A stretch of DNA of 64,000 nt from JAIEPW01 sp964471915 (GTDB taxonomy: Bacteria > Acidobacteriota > Terriglobia > Bryobacterales > Bryobacteraceae): contig CAYYID010000004.1 in NCBI GenBank assembly GCA_964471915.1, forward strand, positions 73,556 to 137,555, read 5' to 3'. The position numbers were made by a program, and so were the translations under genes. Under the pieces are notes generated by a model. It ran no database searches, was not told the origin of the DNA, and saw only the letters and a list, made by a program, of their open reading frames with translations. Of this stretch, positions 42,479-50,511 are shown one piece after another; within the stretch, counting starts at the first letter, position 1, and the number at the start of each line of letters is the position of its first letter.

Positions 42479-43597
42479 ATGGGCGAACGAATCGCGGATG
42501 TGGCGGTGGTCGGAGCCGGCATCGCCGGCCTGGCGCACGCCTGGCTGGCCGTGCGGGCAGGGAAGCGCGTGGTGGTCTTCGAGAAGAATCCTCGCCCGGC
42601 GGGAGCCAGCCTGCGCAACTTCGGACTGCTGTGGCCCGTCGGCCAGCCCGCCGGCCAGATGCACGCGCTCGCGCTGCGCAGCCGCGAATTGTGGCTGGAA
42701 GCGCTGACCGCCGCGCGCATCGGTTACCAGGCCACCGGATCCCTGCATCTGGCCTACCGCCGCGACGAAGCCGCCGTGTGCCAGGAGTTCGCCGCCGCGG
42801 CGCCCGCGCTCGGCTATGACTGCGCCTGGATCGACGCCGCTGGCGTCGAGCGCCTGAGTCCCGTGGCGCGGCGCAAAGGACTGCTGGGCGCGCTGTGGAG
42901 CCCCGGCGAGATCACCGTCGATCCCGCGGGCACCAACGCCCGCCTCATCGAGTACCTGGCGCAGCAGGGCGTGGTCTTCCGCTTCGGCGCGCCGGTGCGG
43001 GCCATCGACTTGCCGCGCCTCGAGTCCGCCCGCGAGCAATGGGAGGCGGAGCGCGTGGTCGTCTGCTCGGGCGACGAGTTTGCGCTGCTTTATCCCGAGC
43101 TGTTCCGCCAGGCGGGCATGACGCGCTGCAAGCTGCAGATGATGTCGGCCTCCGGAGCGGACTTCCGCCTTGGCCCGGCGCTCGCCGGCGGCCTCACCCT
43201 GTGTTTCTACGGCTCCTTCGCTCTGTGCCCCTCGCGCGCCGCGCTGGCGGCGCGGATCGCCGAAGAAATGCCCGAGTACACGCACTGGGGGATCCACGTG
43301 ATGGTCTCCCAAACTCCCGCCGGCGAGCTGAAGATCGGCGACTCCCACGAGTACGGCGACCACGTGGACTTCTTCGACAAGCCCGAGATCGATCGCCTGA
43401 TCCTCGACTACCTCGCGACGTTCGCCACGCTCGAGGACACGCAGATCACGCGCCGCTGGCACGGTGTCTACGCCAAGCATCCGGAGCGGCCGTTTGTCCG
43501 TCTTGAGCCCGCGCCCGGCGTGGCGGTGCTCACCGGGCTGGGCGGCGCGGGCATGACCCTCTCGTTTGGACTTGCCGAAAGGACCTTCGCGTCATGA
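42479..43597 (+). CDS. FAD-dependent oxidoreductase, phosphonate-associated (TIGR03364-like)
   Basis: A 372-residue DAO-type flavoprotein with the dinucleotide motif VVGAGIAGLAHAWLA at about 7-21 and C-terminal FAD motif TGLGGAGMTLSFGLAE. Its gene overlaps phnX by 4 nt. The TIGR03364 group is known beside phnX; related flavoproteins have been reported to oxidise (N-methyl) aminoethylphosphonate to phosphonoacetaldehyde. That substrate is inferred from context. Confidence 0.8.
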   Translation: MGERIADVAVVGAGIAGLAHAWLAVRAGKRVVVFEKNPRPAGASLRNFGLLWPVGQPAGQMHALALRSRELWLEALTAARIGYQATGSLHLAYRRDEAAVCQEFAAAAPALGYDCAWIDAAGVERLSPVARRKGLLGALWSPGEITVDPAGTNARLIEYLAQQGVVFRFGAPVRAIDLPRLESAREQWEAERVVVCSGDEFALLYPELFRQAGMTRCKLQMMSASGADFRLGPALAGGLTLCFYGSFALCPSRAALAARIAEEMPEYTHWGIHVMVSQTPAGELKIGDSHEYGDHVDFFDKPEIDRLILDYLATFATLEDTQITRRWHGVYAKHPERPFVRLEPAPGVAVLTGLGGAGMTLSFGLAERTFAS

Positions 43598-44346
43598 AAC
43601 TGGAAGCCGTCATCTTCGACTGGGCGGGCACTCTCGCCGACTATGGCTGCCAGGCGCCGATCGAGGCGGTAGTGCAGGCCTTCGCGCGGCACGGTGTCGC
43701 GATGCCGCGCGAGCGGGCGCGGGGACCGATGGGCCTGCCCAAGAAGGAGCACCTGCGGCAACTGCTGCCCGCGGGCGTGGACCTGGAGGCGCTGTACGCG
43801 GACTTCGTGCCCCTGCAGATGACGGCGATCGTGGCGCACACGGACCTGATCCCCGGGGTGGCGGAACTGGCCGGGCGCCTGCGCGCCCGGGGCCTGAAGA
43901 TCGGCACCACCACCGGCTACACGCGCGAGATGCTGGCGCCGCTGGCCGCGCGCGCCGCCGGGCAGGGTTTCACCGCCGACGCGATGCGTACTCCCGAGGA
44001 AGTGGGCGGCGGGCGCCCGCACCCGTGGATGCTCTGGAGCCTGCTGCAGCAGTTCCAGGTGAGCGCGGCGGCGGCCGCGGTGAAGATCGGCGATACCGTC
44101 AGCGACATCGACGAGGGGCGTCACGCCGGCGTGTGGACCATCGCCGTCGCGCGCACCGGCAACGAAACCGGCCTCACCCAGGCTGAACTCGCCGCGCTCT
44201 CGCCCGGCGACCGCGAGGCGTTGGTCACCAGCGCGCGGAACCGGCTGGCGGCGGCCGGCGCGCACTACGTCGTCGAATCCGCCGCCGATTGCGAAGCGGT
44301 GCTCGACGAGATCGAAGCGCGCCGGGCGCGCGGCGAACGCCCTTGA
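43594..44346 (+). CDS. phnX: Phosphonoacetaldehyde hydrolase
   Basis: A 250-residue HAD-superfamily phosphonatase. The nucleophile loop is IFDWAGTLAD (Asp9) and the Schiff-base Lys is in GPMGLPKKEHL (Lys50/51), the combination specific to PhnX. TTTGYTR and IGDTVSDIDEG complete the HAD motifs. It splits phosphonoacetaldehyde into acetaldehyde and phosphate. Coupled to the upstream FAD oxidase by an ATGA overlap. No aminotransferase (phnW) or transporter is adjacent. Confidence 0.9.
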   Translation: MKLEAVIFDWAGTLADYGCQAPIEAVVQAFARHGVAMPRERARGPMGLPKKEHLRQLLPAGVDLEALYADFVPLQMTAIVAHTDLIPGVAELAGRLRARGLKIGTTTGYTREMLAPLAARAAGQGFTADAMRTPEEVGGGRPHPWMLWSLLQQFQVSAAAAAVKIGDTVSDIDEGRHAGVWTIAVARTGNETGLTQAELAALSPGDREALVTSARNRLAAAGAHYVVESAADCEAVLDEIEARRARGERP

Positions 44347-44372
44347 ACGCGTGCTACCGTAAGTAATTACGC

Positions 44373-45221
44373 ATGGCATGGTTTCGCAGGGAATCCACCG
44401 GCGCGCAGAGCGACCCCGAAGGTGAGCACAAAGTACGCACCGAAGGCCTCTGGCTGAAGTGCGACGGTTGCGGGCAGATCATCTGGCGCAAGACGCTCGA
44501 CGAGACCCACCAGGTGTGCCCGAAGTGCGAGCACCACTTCCGGCTCGACGCCCGCACCCGCCTCCACCTGCTCTTCGACGACGGCAAGTATGAGGAATAC
44601 GACGCCGCGATGACCAGCACTGATCCGCTGTCCTTCGTGGATTCGAAGTCCTACAAGGACCGGCTGGCCGGCATGCAGAAGGCCACCGAGCTTTCGGACG
44701 CCCTGATTTCCGCGGGCGGCAAGCTGGACGGCCGGTTTGTCCACATCTGCGCCATGGAGCTGAAGTTCATCGGCGGCTCGATGGGCTCGGTGGTCGGCGA
44801 AAAGATTACGCGCGCCATCGAGCGGTCGATCGCCAAGCGTGCGCCGCTGATCATCATCTCCGCCTCCGGTGGCGCGCGGATGCAGGAAGGCGCCATCAGC
44901 CTGATGCAACTGGCGAAGATTTCTTCGGCGCTGATGAAGCTCGACGAGGCCAAGGTGCCCTACATCAGCATCCTGACGGACCCCACCACGGGCGGCGTGA
45001 CGGCCAGCTTCGCGATGCTGGGCGACCTGAACATCGCCGAGCCGGGCGCGCAGATCGGCTTTGCCGGGCCGCGCGTGATCGAGCAGACCATCCGCCAGAA
45101 GCTGCCCGAGGGTTTTCAGCGCAGCGAGTTCCTGCTGGCGCACGGATTCCTGGACGCCGTGGTGAAGCGCAACGAGATGAAGGACTACCTCTCCACCGCG
45201 CTGCGGTTTCTGGCAGGATAA
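44373..45221 (+). CDS. accD: Acetyl-CoA carboxylase carboxyltransferase subunit beta
   Basis: A 282-residue AccD. The N-terminal zinc ribbon has Cys30, Cys33, Cys49 and Cys52; the crotonase-like carboxyltransferase core includes GGSMGSVVGEKI, SASGGARMQEG and TDPTTGGVTASFA. It forms the carboxyltransferase with AccA, for malonyl-CoA synthesis. accA is not in the window. It follows phnX after 26 nt, probably with its own promoter. Confidence 0.95.
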   Translation: MAWFRRESTGAQSDPEGEHKVRTEGLWLKCDGCGQIIWRKTLDETHQVCPKCEHHFRLDARTRLHLLFDDGKYEEYDAAMTSTDPLSFVDSKSYKDRLAGMQKATELSDALISAGGKLDGRFVHICAMELKFIGGSMGSVVGEKITRAIERSIAKRAPLIIISASGGARMQEGAISLMQLAKISSALMKLDEAKVPYISILTDPTTGGVTASFAMLGDLNIAEPGAQIGFAGPRVIEQTIRQKLPEGFQRSEFLLAHGFLDAVVKRNEMKDYLSTALRFLAG

Positions 45222-45227
45222 GCGGAC

Positions 45228-46781
45228 ATGAAGCTCTGGATGGTGCTCGCCGCGGCCGCGGCGCTCGCGCAGGATTACGACGTTCTGATTCGCAACGGCC
45301 GCGTGGTGGACGGCGCGGGCAACGCCTGGTTCCGCGGGGACGTCGCGGTGAAGAACGGCCGCATCGCCGCGGTGGGCGCGCTGAACGGACGTAGCGCGGC
45401 ACGCACGATCGACGCCGCCGGGCGCATCGTCGCCCCCGGTTTCATCGACGTGCACACGCACATCGAGGGCGGCGTGGAGAAGGTCCCGCGCGGCGATAAC
45501 TTCCTGCGCGACGGCGTCACCACCGTGGTCACCGGCAACTGCGGCGGCTCCGAGCTGCAACTGGCCCCCTGGTTCGAGAAGCTCGAGAAGACCGGCCTGG
45601 GGTTGAACGTCGCCTCGCTCATCGGGCACAACACCGTGCGTAGCGAGGTGATGGGCCGCGCGAACCGTTTGGCCACGCCGGAAGAGATCGCCCGCATGCA
45701 GGCGCTGGTCGAAAAGGCCATGCGCGAAGGCGCCGTGGGATTCTCCACCGGGCTGATCTACATCCCCGGCACCTACTCGAACCCCGACGAAGTGGTCGCG
45801 CTGGCGAAGGCCGCGGCCAAGTACAACGGCGTCTACGCCAGCCACATGCGCGACGAGGGCGAGCGCGTTACCGAGGCGATCAACGAAGCCGTGCGCGTCG
45901 GCAAGGAAGCCGGCATGCGCGTCCAGCTCTCGCACTTCAAGATCGACAACCGCAAGCTCTGGGGCGCCAGCGACGCTTCGCTCGCGCTGATCGAGAAGTA
46001 CCGGCGTGAAGGCGTCGACGTGGTGGTCGACCAGTATCCCTACGATCGCTCGAGCACCAACCTCGGGATCCGCCTGCCGAGCTGGGCACTGGCCGACGGC
46101 GACGACAAGGTGCGCGCGCGGCTGGAGAGCAAGTCCACGCGCGGCGAGATCAAGCGCGAGATGCTGAAGCTGCTCGCCGACCTCGGCCAGCCGGATTACC
46201 AGTTCTGTCTCGTCGGCCGCTTCCGCCCGAAGCCCGAATATGAAGGCAAGACCATCCCCGAGATCACCAAGCTGATGGGCCGCGAGGCGACCGTCGAGAA
46301 CCAGGCCGAGACGATCCTCGACCTGATGCAGCTCGGCCGCGCCCAGATGATCTACCACTCGATGGGCGGCCAGGACGTGGAGCGGATCCTGCGCTACCCG
46401 TGGACCGCGATCGCCAGCGACGGCGGCATCCAGGAGTTCGGCATCGGCGTGCCGCACCCGCGCAGCTACGGCACCAACGCCCGCGTGCTCGGCGAATATG
46501 TCCGGAACCGCGGTGTGCTGACCGTCGAGGACGCGGTGCGCCGCATGACCTCGCTGCCCGCCCGGACGTTCGGCTTCCGCGACCGCGGACTGATCCGCGA
46601 AGGCATGGCGGCGGATCTGGTGATCTTCGACCCGGCCCGCGTCGGCGATGTGGCCACGTACCAGCAGCCGCACCAGTTCAGCGAAGGGATCGATTTCGTG
46701 CTGGTGAACGGGGTCCTGGCGGTGGAGAACGGGCAACTGACTTCCGCACGCGGCGGGCGGGTGCTGCGCAAGCAGCCGTAG
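45228..46781 (+). CDS. N-acyl-D-amino-acid deacylase (D-aminoacylase-like amidohydrolase)
   Basis: A 517-residue exported amidohydrolase (signal MKLWMVLAAAAALAQ). Metal-site motifs are DVHTHIEGG, VTGNCGGSE (Cys used as ligand in D-aminoacylases), ASHMRDEG, LSHFKI and the catalytic Asp in ASDGGIQE. The urease-like beta domain is formed by both ends (ADLVIFDPA). It releases D-amino acids or related acyl/urea derivatives. It starts 6 nt after accD and may be co-transcribed, though the functions are unrelated. Confidence 0.85.
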   Translation: MKLWMVLAAAAALAQDYDVLIRNGRVVDGAGNAWFRGDVAVKNGRIAAVGALNGRSAARTIDAAGRIVAPGFIDVHTHIEGGVEKVPRGDNFLRDGVTTVVTGNCGGSELQLAPWFEKLEKTGLGLNVASLIGHNTVRSEVMGRANRLATPEEIARMQALVEKAMREGAVGFSTGLIYIPGTYSNPDEVVALAKAAAKYNGVYASHMRDEGERVTEAINEAVRVGKEAGMRVQLSHFKIDNRKLWGASDASLALIEKYRREGVDVVVDQYPYDRSSTNLGIRLPSWALADGDDKVRARLESKSTRGEIKREMLKLLADLGQPDYQFCLVGRFRPKPEYEGKTIPEITKLMGREATVENQAETILDLMQLGRAQMIYHSMGGQDVERILRYPWTAIASDGGIQEFGIGVPHPRSYGTNARVLGEYVRNRGVLTVEDAVRRMTSLPARTFGFRDRGLIREGMAADLVIFDPARVGDVATYQQPHQFSEGIDFVLVNGVLAVENGQLTSARGGRVLRKQP

Positions 46782-46897
46782 GTCCGAATGGAAGCGCCGG
46801 CCCGCGGATGAAGTGGGACTGATCTTCCTGCGCCAACCAAATGGTCTTCCGATCAGCTCGCCCGCGACGGTCCTGTTCGGCTCGCCGGGCCTGTTTA

Positions 46898-46932
46898 CAG
46901 ATATAGCATTTGAGTCAGATAAAGCATATACT
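46898..46932 (+). promoter_or_regulatory. Promoter with 18-nt-spaced direct repeats before the second toxin-antitoxin pair
   Basis: CAGATATAGCATTT (46898-46911) and CAGATAAAGCATAT (46916-46929) match at 12 of 14 positions with an 18-nt period. TATACT (46927-46932) is the likely -10. The stretch is much more A/T-rich than its surroundings. Binding of the downstream HTH antitoxin here would block the promoter. Confidence 0.55.
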
Positions 46933-46950
46933 AGCCTTCGGAGGCTCAGC

Positions 46951-47415
46951 ATGCTGCGGAAGGAAGAGACCCAAGTACCGCTGGCGATCTCGGAGACCGA
47001 CCAGAAACAGGTCCTGGAACTCTATCAAAAGATTCAGCGAAGCCGGGCGAAGCTAGTCGGACCGGATGGCAAGACGCAGAGCCTGCCGGTCTCCCTCTAC
47101 GAGTTTCTCGTGAAGCTGGTCGCGGATCTATGCGAGGGCCAGTCTGTCGCCATCGTCCGAAATGACGGCCAACTCACCACGGTGGAGGGCGCGCGGATGC
47201 TCGGCGTCTCGCGGCAGTTCCTGATCAAGCTCCTGGAGCGCGGCGACGTGCCCCACCACATGGTGGGCACGCACCGGCGCGTTTACGTCCGCGACCTCCT
47301 GGCGTACAAGGCCAAACGGGATTCGAACCGGCGCAAGATCCTCGATGACCTGACGCGGGCCGAAGCCGAGGATGGCCTCTACGATCGGGAGCCGCCGGAT
47401 GATCGCACGGAGTGA
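46951..47415 (+). CDS. Excisionase-type HTH antitoxin
   Basis: A 154-residue protein with a helical N-terminus (about 10-70) and a MerR/excisionase-like winged HTH (TTVEGARMLGVSRQFLIKLLERGDVPHHMVGTHRRV, split over 85-120). The HTH followed by a basic/acidic tail (SNRRKILDDLTRAEAEDG) is typical of the 'excisionase family DNA-binding' antitoxins that precede PIN genes. GGAGG sits 6 nt before the ATG. It overlaps the toxin gene by 17 nt. Confidence 0.82.
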   Translation: MLRKEETQVPLAISETDQKQVLELYQKIQRSRAKLVGPDGKTQSLPVSLYEFLVKLVADLCEGQSVAIVRNDGQLTTVEGARMLGVSRQFLIKLLERGDVPHHMVGTHRRVYVRDLLAYKAKRDSNRRKILDDLTRAEAEDGLYDREPPDDRTE

Positions 47416-47944
47416 TGCCTACGTCGCGGTTCTCGACACCTGCGTGCTGGCGCCCATGCCGCTGTGCGATACGCTGCTGCGCCTCGCCGAGGATCCGGCG
47501 TTCTACATTCCGAAGTGGTCCGCCGACATTATGCGCGAGTTGCGCTCGACGCTGCAGCGGATGGGCTATGCGCCGGCGCAGGCGGAGCGGCGGATTGTCG
47601 CCATGGAATCCGCGTTCGAGGACGCCAGCGTCACCGGTTACGAGTACCTCGTTGGGGCAATGACGAACGACCCGAAGGACCGCCACGTCCTCGCGGCGGC
47701 GGTGCGCTGCGGTGCGCACGCCATCGTCACGCACAACGCGAAGCATTTCCGGCCGGAATCGACCCAGCCACATGACCTCGACATCCTGACCCCGGATGAC
47801 TTCCTGGTGCACCAGTTCCACTGCAACGAAGAGCTGTTTATGGAGAAGCTGGCTGCCCAGGCAGCAGCGCGGAAGGTGTCGCTTGAAGCCCTTCTCGACC
47901 GACTCCAGCGTTTCGCGCCGAACTGCGTCAAGCTGCTCCGCTGA
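47399..47944 (+). CDS. PIN-domain toxin (PIN_3 type)
   Basis: A 181-residue PIN nuclease. It begins VAVLDTCVLAP (Asp13), continues with SADIMRELRSTL (acidic second site) and NDPKDRHVLAAAV and THNAKHF, the usual PIN_3 order. Its gene starts inside the end of the antitoxin gene, so the two are co-translated. Its target RNA is unknown. The unusual C-terminal tail (about 150-181) is helical. Confidence 0.82.
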   Translation: MIARSDAYVAVLDTCVLAPMPLCDTLLRLAEDPAFYIPKWSADIMRELRSTLQRMGYAPAQAERRIVAMESAFEDASVTGYEYLVGAMTNDPKDRHVLAAAVRCGAHAIVTHNAKHFRPESTQPHDLDILTPDDFLVHQFHCNEELFMEKLAAQAAARKVSLEALLDRLQRFAPNCVKLLR

Positions 47945-48306
47945 GAATGGGATCCGGCAGAGCGCGGCATGCTGCTGGATCGTGCCGCGGACGAGATGGA
48001 GTTTTCATGAAATCCGAGAAACTCCCGTCTGACACGGGTTTGCCCCGTGTCTGCGTCTCCTCTGGTCAAAGTGGCCTTGATTTCTTGGATAAGTTATTGC
48101 ATAATCTCACCCAGAATATTTTCGACTCGGTCGGTCGCAGCTTGGTCGTTGTCGGAGGATTCGCTCGGGCCTAACTGTCACCTGTGCTCGCGGCGATTCA
48201 TCAGTTCAGGCCCTGGGCGGACTGGTGTGAAAGGAAAGAGCCTCGTCCCTATGACCAGTCCAACTTCAGCCTCCTTCGGGGACACAAACCGGGAAAAGGG
48301 GCCAGA
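47945..48306. other. Region after the PIN toxin with a hairpin
   Basis: Apart from one small candidate gene (48007-48174) I see no coding sequence. GACACGGG (48031-48038) and CCCGTGTC (48044-48051) form a perfect 8-bp stem with a 5-nt loop, without a T-run. Base composition is more A/T-rich than in the core parts of the window. Confidence 0.4.
48007..48174 (+). CDS. Small hypothetical protein, 55 aa
   Basis: ATG 48007 has GGAG 5 nt upstream and opens 55 codons to TAA 48174. The middle (SGLDFLDKLLHNLTQNIFDSVGRSL, split) could form an amphipathic helix and the end (LVVVGGFARA) is hydrophobic. No family recognised, and the hairpin at 48031-48051 lies inside it. Weak support. Confidence 0.3.
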   Translation: MKSEKLPSDTGLPRVCVSSGQSGLDFLDKLLHNLTQNIFDSVGRSLVVVGGFARA

Positions 48307-49062
48307 ATGCGAATCATAACTGTCTTCGTCTGTGCGTTTTCGCTTTCATGTGTGATGCGGGCACAGTTCACCCCAGGGCTGACATCTGAACTTAGGCTCG
48401 AAGGGATGCTCCAGTCAGCTACACGCCGTCAGTTGAGGGTGCTGCCGTCCACTTCGCTTACGTTTGTTCCAGCAGCGCGACGAAACACCCGTACTCTCGT
48501 AGACTTCGCGACGCTCTACGATGCTGTGAAGACTGATACGTCACCGGTGAACATTTCACGCCGCCATGTGGGAAAAGTTGAACAGATGTTTGCATTGGGA
48601 GCCGGGACGAAGTACTTCGTTGCAATAGATGGCGAACTCTATCACAACAACGCCCTGGGAATGCGCCTCCAGCAGTCGTATGGAGGAGGCCTGGTCGCGC
48701 GCCTAGTTGAGCGCCAGAGAAGCAGCTCCGTGACCCAGACGTTCTCCCTTGTCGGTGGGATGCGCTATATGGATCAACAGTTCCTCCGTCAAGACCGTCA
48801 GCGATTTGCCGCATTTCTTGTCGGACAGAGGTTTTACCAAGACGTCAAGGTGGCCAAGTTCACTCAGGCTTTCTTTCTAGTTCTTCCGATGGCAGAGAGC
48901 CGTTCTAGTTGGCAGTTTCGCACGGTGGCAGATCTCCGATTTCCGGTGTGGAGAGGACTGAGCTTCTCGGTTTCCGGTTTTGACGACTACGTTCGGAATG
49001 CACCGCCCCGGTTCCGCAGAAATTTCTACACAGTGAACGTTGGTTTTGCCTTCAACCACTAA
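48307..49062 (+). CDS. Exported beta-barrel-like protein (DUF481-like)
   Basis: A 251-residue protein with a signal peptide (about 1-20, ending CVMRAQ). The body is made of alternating short beta strands (VEQMFALGAGTKYFVAIDGE, MRYMDQQFLRQD) and the final strand ends TVNVGFAFNH, with aromatic residues near the end as in outer-membrane barrels. Similar in style to DUF481 salt-induced outer-membrane proteins. Composition is less GC-rich than neighbours. A four-cysteine small protein gene follows after 19 nt. Confidence 0.55.
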   Translation: MRIITVFVCAFSLSCVMRAQFTPGLTSELRLEGMLQSATRRQLRVLPSTSLTFVPAARRNTRTLVDFATLYDAVKTDTSPVNISRRHVGKVEQMFALGAGTKYFVAIDGELYHNNALGMRLQQSYGGGLVARLVERQRSSSVTQTFSLVGGMRYMDQQFLRQDRQRFAAFLVGQRFYQDVKVAKFTQAFFLVLPMAESRSSWQFRTVADLRFPVWRGLSFSVSGFDDYVRNAPPRFRRNFYTVNVGFAFNH

Positions 49063-49081
49063 ATTCGCTTGAGGAGTTACG

Positions 49082-49357
49082 ATGGCAGATACAAGAAAGC
49101 GCAACAAAACGAAGACAGTCTCAAAACAGTCCACAAGTGAAGCTGCAGCGACCAAGATCGAAGTACGGGCCCTATCGCTGACGAAGTATCTTGCCGACGT
49201 GAAGCGCGGCGCTGCGGCAGCTGTAGCACAGGGATCGCCCGTTGGTGCATGCCTGGTGACGAATCCGCACACTGGCCAGCGTGTTTGCGTGGAGACGGAC
49301 AAGGCCACATGCACCGGCATGAAGGGGAGGTTCATCGGCGGTCCCTGCGGGCTCTGA
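49082..49357 (+). CDS. Four-cysteine small protein, 91 aa
   Basis: A basic, Ser/Thr/Lys-rich N-terminus (about 1-30), a helical middle (ALSLTKYLADVKRGAAAAVA) and a C-terminal segment with Cys57, Cys69, Cys77 and Cys89, many Gly and Thr, ending GGPCGL. GAGGAG is 5 nt before the ATG. There is no signal peptide. The leader-plus-cysteine-core look is like modified peptides or metal-binding proteins, but no modifying enzyme is adjacent. It pairs with the upstream barrel-like gene. Confidence 0.6.
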   Translation: MADTRKRNKTKTVSKQSTSEAAATKIEVRALSLTKYLADVKRGAAAAVAQGSPVGACLVTNPHTGQRVCVETDKATCTGMKGRFIGGPCGL

Positions 49358-49687
49358 GTGAGAACCACTGCTCGGCGTTGGCAGGGATCAGAGGTTTTTA
49401 GTGGGCTTCGAGGGACAGTTTGGACTGCACCCCAATGCTAAGACACGGAAAATAGGGACAGGTGACCGCTCGCTGGAAAGCGCTCGGCAAGAGGACTTGC
49501 GGGGGAGCTGGGGGAGCTTGGGGGGGAGCTGGGGAGCTGGGACAGACGAGTCTTTCTCAGATTTCGTGAAAACTTCACCCTAAGTCTGCGCCTTGCCGCA
49601 CCGTGCGTCGCCGCTACCGGCAGCCCCCCGAATGGACCCCACCGCCAGGCCGACTGCGGCGGAAGTGGATCACGGCGTGAGCCCGAC
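49358..49687. other. Intergenic region with repeat remnants and a G-rich tract
   Basis: No gene is seen. GGGACAGTTTGG (from 49412) and AATAGGGACAGGTGACC (from 49451) resemble the core motif of the repeat cluster at 25.3 kb. The G-rich tract at 49501-49541 follows. Confidence 0.5.
49501..49541 (+). repeat. G-rich tandem tract with AGCT spacers
   Basis: Five G-runs of 5, 5, 7, 4 and 3 bases are separated by AGCT or AGCTT loops. This satisfies the usual G-quadruplex rule (four or more runs of at least three G with loops up to seven) on the + strand. Confidence 0.75.
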
Positions 49688-50052
49688 CTACCGCTCCACG
49701 GGGCCGCCCGCCCGGGAAGTGCTCATGGTCGCGTCCCGGATCACCACCAGCAGCCCAGCCCATTCTCCGTCGCCGAACCGCTCGATTCCCAGCATCACTG
49801 ACTGGTGGATCTTCACGCGGTTGGGCTGCCGCAGCCGCACAATGAGGATGCCCGAGTGGCTGGCGGCACGGTACTCCGTGAACCCTTGTCGGTTGTGATC
49901 AGCAGACGGCTCTCCCGCATCGCCACGTCCCAGAGACCCGCATCCGCCAGACCCTCTTCATCGGTCCCGCGGATGTCTTTGACGTCGTGGCCCAGTTCGC
50001 TCAAGCGGCCCACGGTCATGCGCGGGATGTTCTCGTCGACCAGAATCCGCAT
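49688..50052 (-). pseudogene. DUF5615 PIN-like toxin gene with a frameshift
   Basis: The start MRILVDENIPRMTVGRLSEL and LLITTDKG are clear DUF5615 (Mut7-C/PIN-like) features with acidic residues D6 and E7. At about 49880-49884 the frame is lost and runs to a stop at 49813. Shifting by one base restores coding sequence: FTEYRAASHSGILIVRLRQP and later IERFGDGEWAGLLVVIRDAT, to a TAG at 49688-49690. One missing T in GGGTTCACG explains it. The toxin of this pair is therefore probably dead (or the sequence has an error). The antitoxin gene lies 3 nt upstream and is intact. Confidence 0.75.
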
Positions 50053-50055
50053 CCG

Positions 50056-50307
50056 TCAGCGGCCCGGAGCTGGCAGCGGCGTCACTTGCTCCTCGGCCAG
50101 CTCAGCCGCATAGTCGAGGCACGCCATGATGTCCGCGCGCTCTAGCGACGGATACTCGGCCAGCAGGTCCTCCACCGTGTCACCATTCGCCAGCATTCGG
50201 ACAATTTGGTGGACGGGAATCCGGGTGCCCTTCACGCACGCCTGGCCGTGGCAGATAGTCGGGTCGATGGAGATCCTCTCGAACGGCACCTTCGTGTCCT
50301 CCAGCAC
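50056..50307 (-). CDS. DUF433-family antitoxin
   Basis: An 83-residue winged-helix protein: ISIDPTICHGQACVKGTRIP and MLANGDTVEDLLAEYPSLERADIMACLDYAAELAEE are the DUF433 signature. It is the DNA-binding antitoxin of the DUF433/DUF5615 pair. GTG 50307 is chosen because GGAGGAG lies 7 nt upstream; longer in-frame starts exist. The paired toxin is frameshifted. Confidence 0.82.
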   Translation of the reverse strand: MLEDTKVPFERISIDPTICHGQACVKGTRIPVHQIVRMLANGDTVEDLLAEYPSLERADIMACLDYAAELAEEQVTPLPAPGR

Positions 50308-50511
50308 CAGTGTACTCCTCCTCCCGCATCCGCCCACACCGCGCTGTCACGCCTGACGAAAATCTCAATCTCTCGCTTTTTCAATTACTTGCCGAAACCG
50401 ACCTGGCGGGTCACGTTGACCAACCCCGTACCCTGACATCGCAACCGCCGGCTGGCGGGTCAACAACGCGCCGCCCGTCAGGCGGCGGGTGAACCAGGAG
50501 GAATCAGAGTC

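Noticed and set aside
44367..46952. An 861-codon minus-strand frame
   Set aside because: It is antisense to accD and the D-aminoacylase gene; no recognisable domain.
49082..49357. Classical RiPP precursor with a biosynthetic cluster
   Set aside because: No modifying enzyme, protease or exporter is adjacent; the radical SAM gene at 61.4 kb is 12 kb away. Only the precursor-like look remains.
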